Of a DNA stretch of 46,352 nucleotides, positions 42,057-46,352 are shown piece by piece. Within the stretch, counting starts at the first letter, position 1. Each line of letters opens with the position of its first letter. The notes beneath the pieces are model-generated. The model was not told where the DNA came from and ran no database searches. It saw only the letters and a list, made by a program, of their open reading frames with translations. The position numbers and the translations under genes were made by a program. The stretch spans positions 1 through 46,352 of the forward strand of contig JAAENB010000093.1 in assembly GCA_024224995.1 (NCBI GenBank), read 5' to 3'. Source of the DNA: a bacterium (lineage in GTDB: Bacteria > Spirochaetota > UBA4802 > UBA5550).

Positions 42057-44222
42057 ATGAACGATAAAAGAGTTACCAGGGTCATACAACAAAACAAAAG
42101 CCCCATACAGAGTCTTTTTGAACCAAAGAGCTTTGCCGTTATTGGGGCCTCTTCCAATCCAAAAAAAATAGGGCATACAATAGTACGGAATCTCTTATCC
42201 GGCGGATATACGGGAACCATCTATCCCGTAAACCCACAGGGAGGAACACTCCTGGGCCTGGAGGTTTATAGATCCCTTGCGGATATTCCCGGCGATATTG
42301 ATGCTGCGTCAATTGTTATTCCGGCAAAATTTTGTATCGAAACCGTTCGGAGCTGTGCCGAGCGAGGAGTGAAAAATGTACAAATAATCACCTCGGGATT
42401 TTCCGAAGTGGGAAACGCGGCCGATGAACATGAAATTGTCCGCATTGGAAAAGAATCGGGAATGAGAATACTGGGGCCGAATATTTTCGGTATGTTCTCT
42501 TCAAAAGTATCAATGAACTCAACTTTTTCGGCCACCGAAATTCGCCCCGGCACCGTGGCTATTTTAACCCAGAGCGGCGCCCTGGGCATTGCCATGATCG
42601 GAAAAACAATAGTAGACAACATGGGGCTTTCGGCCATAGTTTCAACAGGGAATAAGTGCGATATTGACGAAGCCGATCTCCTGGAATACCTGGTTGAACA
42701 GGAAGAGACCAGGGTGATTCTCATGTATATTGAAGGCATAAAGGACGGTGAACGGCTTATACCCATATTAAAAAAAGCCACGGGGATCAAACCTGTTGTA
42801 GTAATAAAATCGGGACGCTCCAAACGGGGCGCCATGGCCGCGGCATCACATACCGGTTCCCTGGCAGGATCGGACAAAATCTTCGATTCTGTTATGCGCC
42901 AGTGCGGTGTACTGAGAGCGGAAAGTCTGGAAGAAGGATTTAACTGGTGTAAATTCCTCGCGGTCTCTCCGCGGCCCCGGAATAACCGGAGTGTTATTGT
43001 AACCAACGGCGGCGGTATTGGCGTACTTGCCACGGACGCCTGTGAAAAATACGGGGTGGAACTCTTCGACGACCAGACTGTCCTAAAAAAAGTTTTTGAA
43101 CCAGCCACTCCCGATTTTGGGTCAACAAAAAATCCCGTAGACATAACCGGGGGGGCCATGGCGGAAGATTACGACCTGGCCTTAACCGCACCGGCATTCA
43201 GCAGCCAAATGGATGCCACCATAGCCCTCTACTGCGAAACCGCTACATTTGACTCGGAGAACCTGGTTCCCATGATACGCAAAACCTATGAAAAACACCG
43301 GGAAACAGGCAAGCCCATAAGCTATGCGATTGTAGGAGGAGAATCCGTTGAAAATGCCATGGAACAATTACGGCAGGAAAATATTCCCGTATACAGTGAT
43401 GTCTATCCCGCGGTATCCAGCCTGGGCGCGGCCTACCGGTATTACCGCTTCCGGGATGAGTATATCAACACAGTTGATGAAGCCCCTATTGATACGGAAA
43501 AAATTAATAAAATAATAAACACCGTACAGGATGATGATAGAACATTTCTGCTGGCACATGAAGCCAGGGAGGTAATGGCAGCAGCAGAGATCCCGGTTCC
43601 CAAAAGCGCTATTGCGAAAAAAATAGACGAAGCCGTAGACCGCGCGGAAAAAATGGGATATCCTCTTGTAATGAAAGTTGTGTCGCGGGATATTATTCAT
43701 AAGAGTGACGCAGGAGGTCTCGCCCTCGATCTTCAGAATAAAGAAGAGGTAATGGACGCCTATGTCGCGATTATGCACAATTGCAAAAATTACAATCCCG
43801 ACGCCGTTATTGAAGGAGTAGAACTTGCCGAGATGGCAGCCCCGGGCCTGGAATTTGTTGTTGGAGCCATACGTGACAACGCCTTTGGACCAATTGTAAT
43901 GTGCGGCCTTGGCGGCATTTATGTTGAGATACTTAAAGACGTAAGCTTCAGATCGTACCCCTTAAACCGGAAAGAAGTTACGGCAATGATCAAAGAGATC
44001 CGTTCCTTCCCGCTTCTCCTGGGAGCCCGGGGAGAGGGAAAAAAAGACATAGAAGGAATAATCAACACGATAATTAAAGTAGGGACCATATTAAACAAAT
44101 GTCCCCGCATTAGCGATATCGAAATAAATCCGATTTCTGTTTATGAGCAGGAAAAAGGGATAAAAGCATTGGATGTGAGAATACTGCTGCATAATTCCAA
44201 AAAAACCAGGGGAGGAAAATAA
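42057..44222 (+). CDS. Acetate/acyl-CoA synthetase (ADP-forming), fused alpha and beta subunits
   Basis: A 721-residue enzyme that converts acyl-CoA, ADP and phosphate to acid, CoA and ATP (or the reverse). An N-terminal CoA-binding Rossmann domain (about 15-115; FAVIGASSNPKKIGH), two succinyl-CoA-ligase-like domains with the phospho-histidine His265 in AAASHTGSLAGSD, and a C-terminal ATP-grasp domain (about 490-715; YPLVMKVVSRDIIHKSDAGG) are all present. No GNAT domain is attached; it sits on the upstream protein. The TTG frame from 42003 overlaps the preceding gene, whereas the ATG at 42057 has GGGAG and is chosen. It lies 28 nt after the hydrolase gene and 1 nt before the next. Confidence 0.94.
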   Translation: MNDKRVTRVIQQNKSPIQSLFEPKSFAVIGASSNPKKIGHTIVRNLLSGGYTGTIYPVNPQGGTLLGLEVYRSLADIPGDIDAASIVIPAKFCIETVRSCAERGVKNVQIITSGFSEVGNAADEHEIVRIGKESGMRILGPNIFGMFSSKVSMNSTFSATEIRPGTVAILTQSGALGIAMIGKTIVDNMGLSAIVSTGNKCDIDEADLLEYLVEQEETRVILMYIEGIKDGERLIPILKKATGIKPVVVIKSGRSKRGAMAAASHTGSLAGSDKIFDSVMRQCGVLRAESLEEGFNWCKFLAVSPRPRNNRSVIVTNGGGIGVLATDACEKYGVELFDDQTVLKKVFEPATPDFGSTKNPVDITGGAMAEDYDLALTAPAFSSQMDATIALYCETATFDSENLVPMIRKTYEKHRETGKPISYAIVGGESVENAMEQLRQENIPVYSDVYPAVSSLGAAYRYYRFRDEYINTVDEAPIDTEKINKIINTVQDDDRTFLLAHEAREVMAAAEIPVPKSAIAKKIDEAVDRAEKMGYPLVMKVVSRDIIHKSDAGGLALDLQNKEEVMDAYVAIMHNCKNYNPDAVIEGVELAEMAAPGLEFVVGAIRDNAFGPIVMCGLGGIYVEILKDVSFRSYPLNRKEVTAMIKEIRSFPLLLGARGEGKKDIEGIINTIIKVGTILNKCPRISDIEINPISVYEQEKGIKALDVRILLHNSKKTRGGK

Positions 44223-44223
44223 A

Positions 44224-45282
44224 ATGAAAAGAATAATCATCGCGTCAACAACGGAAGGAGCCGGAAAAACCAGCATTATTGTTGGACTCATGGCAGCCTT
44301 TGACAAAACAGGAAAAAAATTCGGATATCTCAAACCCTTTGGAGACCGCCTCATATACCGGAGGAAACGGAACTGGGACTATGATTCCAGCCTGGTTGTT
44401 GACTTATTCGGCCTCAATGAAGAGCCCGAAAATATAACCATCGGCTTCGATCATTCCCGGCTGCGCTACACCTATAACGAGAACAGCCTTGAAACAAAAC
44501 TGGAAAAGATGATCAATGAAGTGAGCCGCGATAAAGATCTGCTGTTAATCGAAGGAGGAAAAGATTTATTCTATGGAGCCTCACTCAATCTCGATCCAAT
44601 TTCACTCTCCCGCTTTACCGGGGGGAAACTGATCCTTGTAGTAAGCGGCGACGATGACACCATCATAGATGAACTCACTTTTCTCAACTCCTATATGAAA
44701 AACTTTATTTCAGCCGGTGAAATTGATTTCGGCGGCATTATACTAAACAAGGTCCGGGATGTTGATGAATTTGAGAATGTTCATCTTGAAGCAATAAAGG
44801 ATATGGGCATTGATGTCCTGGGAATAATTCCCTATAAAGAACAGCTCTCCTATTATTCAACCGGGTACATAGCAGAGCAGCTAATGGCCAGGGTTATTGC
44901 CGGAGAGAAAGGGCTTAACAAGATCGTTAAAAATATCTTTGTGGGTGCCATGTCTACCAGTGAGTCCCTGAGAAATCCTTTATTTAACAAAGAGAATAAA
45001 TTTCTTATTACCAGCGGTGACAGGAGTGATATGATACTGGCGGCACTTGAAAGTGACACGGTAGGGGTTTTACTTACCAATAATATTCTTCCGCCGCCCA
45101 ATATTATTACCAGGGCAACGGAAAAAAATATTCCCTTATTGCTGGCAGCTATCGACACCTTTGAAGCAGCACGAAAAATAGATACGCTGGAAGCGCTCAT
45201 GACAACGGATAATACTGAGCGCCTGGACCTGTTAACACGGTTGGCGAATAAATATATTTCAATTAAGCACAGTACGAGATAG
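44224..45282 (+). CDS. P-loop (AAA_26/BioD-like) and DRTGG-domain protein
   Basis: A 352-residue protein resembling the non-catalytic N-terminal half of long phosphotransacetylases. The P-loop TTEGAGKTSI (about 9-18) and the DEAD-like LLLIEGGKDL strand (about 100-110) belong to the dethiobiotin-synthase-like NTPase fold. A DRTGG domain (about 215-330; FLITSGDRSDMILAAL) follows. In Pta this part senses metabolites. Standing alone in an operon with ADP-forming acyl-CoA synthetase, it is probably a regulator of acetyl-CoA flux (inference). GGGGAGG precedes the start, overlapping the end of the upstream gene. Confidence 0.9.
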   Translation: MKRIIIASTTEGAGKTSIIVGLMAAFDKTGKKFGYLKPFGDRLIYRRKRNWDYDSSLVVDLFGLNEEPENITIGFDHSRLRYTYNENSLETKLEKMINEVSRDKDLLLIEGGKDLFYGASLNLDPISLSRFTGGKLILVVSGDDDTIIDELTFLNSYMKNFISAGEIDFGGIILNKVRDVDEFENVHLEAIKDMGIDVLGIIPYKEQLSYYSTGYIAEQLMARVIAGEKGLNKIVKNIFVGAMSTSESLRNPLFNKENKFLITSGDRSDMILAALESDTVGVLLTNNILPPPNIITRATEKNIPLLLAAIDTFEAARKIDTLEALMTTDNTERLDLLTRLANKYISIKHSTR

Positions 45283-45284
45283 CC

Positions 45285-45764
45285 ATGTACAGTCAGGGAA
45301 TCTACCGGACAAAAAAAACCGGCAGGCTTAGTAAGCAATTCACGGAGATGATTGAAAAAAATCACCTGGAGATTACTGAGTACTTTATGAACGACCTGTT
45401 TAAAAACAATGATACTGCCGCGTACCGGAGTGCGGACCGCTACCTGGTATATCAATCAAGCGATATGATATTCCGGGATCTTTCCGTATGGCTTAACCGG
45501 GGATACCCTAAAAAGAAAATTAAAGAACGCTATATTGCCCTGGGAAAAGACCATTATTCCCGGGGTATTCCCTTTCCACAGGTACAAAAAGCCATGGTGC
45601 TGCAAAAAAGGTATCTCTGGCTCCTTGTTATGGAGCAGCTAACCGATGAAAAAACCGATTATATTGAGGCTGTTGAGCTGCATAACAGGGTAACCCTCTT
45701 TTTCGACAGGGCTACCTATTATATGTTAAAGGGATATGATGAGAGTATTTTTAAATATTTTTAG
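45285..45764 (+). CDS. Small all-helical protein, possibly RsbRD-N-terminal-like
   Basis: A 159-residue helical protein starting 2 nt after the preceding stop. The pattern FTEMIEKNHLEITEYFMNDL and, later, GKDHYSRGIPFPQVQKAMVLQKRY (seen as GKDHYSRGI and VQKAMVLQKRYLW) recalls the N-terminal globin-like sensor domains of RsbRD and related regulators, where a bundle of helices precedes a signalling module; here the bundle stands alone. The assignment is tentative. Its operon suggests a regulatory or scaffolding role in acetyl-CoA metabolism or protein acetylation. Confidence 0.65.
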   Translation: MYSQGIYRTKKTGRLSKQFTEMIEKNHLEITEYFMNDLFKNNDTAAYRSADRYLVYQSSDMIFRDLSVWLNRGYPKKKIKERYIALGKDHYSRGIPFPQVQKAMVLQKRYLWLLVMEQLTDEKTDYIEAVELHNRVTLFFDRATYYMLKGYDESIFKYF

Positions 45765-45800
45765 CTTGAAAAATTTTTATAATGATATGGAATATGTTCT

Positions 45801-46352
45801 ATGAATAACCAGGGAGCAAACATATTACTCTACTCCGACAAACTGGCCATGTTCGAATACGGCAAAAGCCATCCCTTTAAACCGGAACGGGCCAGGCAGC
45901 TTATGGAGCTGCTGAACCGCTATAATCTTATTTTTGAATCAAATCAAAAAATTATTGAACCGGAACCACTGGCGGAAGAGCTTCTCTATACCTTTCACGG
46001 GAAAGAATATATCAACCTGCTGCGGCAATGCAGCACCGGAAAATTTGAACCGGCCATGCTGGAAGCCGGACTCGGCACTTCCGACAATCCCGTAATCAAA
46101 GGAATTTATGAATTCGCGCTCCAGGCCGCAGGCGCGACCTGGCAGGGAACACAGATGCTCCTTAATAATGAAGCCCGGTTTGCGTTCAATCCTGTTGGCG
46201 GTTTTCATCATGGAGGCAAAGACCATGCCGAAGGGTTCTGTTATGTGAATGATATAGCATTAGCCATTACGGAATGTCTTAAAAAGGGCTGCCGGGTCGC
46301 GTATATAGACATTGATGTTCATCATGGGAACGGGATACAGGATGCTTTTTAC
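45801..46352 (+). CDS. Histone-deacetylase-family protein (AcuC-like), 3' part beyond the window
   Basis: The first 184 residues of a class I/II HDAC-like amidohydrolase; the frame is open to the last base. The family start is clear (YSDKLAMFEYGKSHPFKPER, then RARQLMELL), as are GGFHHGGKDHAEGFCYVNDI with the paired catalytic histidines and VAYIDIDVHHGNGIQDAFY with the zinc-binding Asp and His. In AcuC systems such an enzyme removes acetyl groups from acetyl-CoA synthetase, which is usually inactivated by a GNAT enzyme. Here it is likely to oppose the GNAT domain encoded at the start of the same operon (inference). Confidence 0.94.
   Translation, partial: MNNQGANILLYSDKLAMFEYGKSHPFKPERARQLMELLNRYNLIFESNQKIIEPEPLAEELLYTFHGKEYINLLRQCSTGKFEPAMLEAGLGTSDNPVIKGIYEFALQAAGATWQGTQMLLNNEARFAFNPVGGFHHGGKDHAEGFCYVNDIALAITECLKKGCRVAYIDIDVHHGNGIQDAFY

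Noticed and set aside
1..46352. Search by eye for rRNA, tRNA (including tRNA-Sec), selA, transposases and phage genes
   Set aside because: None recognised. A tRNA could be missed by eye, so a covariance-model scan would be needed to exclude selC here.

Overview
The window looks like chromosomal DNA of a free-living, probably anaerobic, diderm bacterium. Three predicted lipoproteins carry lipoboxes, signalling genes are abundant, selenocysteine is used (selB plus a selenocysteine-containing selD), and acetyl-CoA chemistry uses an ADP-forming synthetase. Intergenic DNA is crowded with short repeats, and TPR/CHAT and Rpn-type genes occur. This style is familiar from Spirochaetota, Desulfobacterota and Aminicenantota-like genomes, but the phylum cannot be fixed from sequence reading alone.

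Layout. 1-810 is repeat-rich non-coding DNA. 811-4979 (minus) holds a hybrid sensor kinase and selB. 5258-6268 is an Rpn-like nuclease gene. 6269-20890 is an accessory island: a CHAT-protease/NTPase/TPR protein (11896-15393) surrounded by six relatives that share TPRs, an AGIDPEEL-type linker and an unrecognised ~78-residue helical repeat, here called the KADP repeat (12 intact copies in 7 genes plus one relic). An XRE regulator, a small truncated-looking gene and a seven-repeat SBBP lipoprotein lie inside the island. Five members carry the same promoter block (TTGATT, 16 nt, TATAAT-like). 20964-24962 carries a DUF985 cupin, a PAS4-GAF-HTH regulator and a UPF0175/DUF3368 toxin-antitoxin pair with operator palindromes. 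25212-28045 carries a large lipoprotein of unknown function, two tandem paralogous membrane proteins and a frameshifted ankyrin gene.

28092-31366 is an operon-like set: selD (its own UGA selenocysteine codon at 28164-28166, easily mis-annotated), a HisKA_3 sensor kinase and a NarL-type regulator. Next come a lipocalin-like lipoprotein, a calcineurin-like phosphoesterase, a chemoreceptor, a relic of a second Rpn gene, a GSCFA protein, a PAS-adenylate cyclase, a REC-PAS-PAS-HisKA_2 kinase and two small overlapping genes.

40094-46352 is one operon for acetyl/acyl-CoA handling and probably protein acetylation: acetyl-CoA hydrolase/transferase fused to a GNAT acetyltransferase, ADP-forming acyl-CoA synthetase, a P-loop/DRTGG protein, a small helical protein and the start of an HDAC/AcuC-family deacetylase that runs off the window. 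A terminator-like hairpin with a competing pairing precedes it, suggesting attenuation.

The best candidate for an undescribed system is the CHAT-NTPase-TPR-KADP island. Its architecture (possible EAD1-like N-terminus, caspase-like His/Cys dyad, STAND-like P-loop ATPase, TPR sensor, shared C-terminal domain also found alone) suggests a protease hub with partner or adaptor proteins that carry the same interaction domain. That role is inference; the modular sharing is seen directly.
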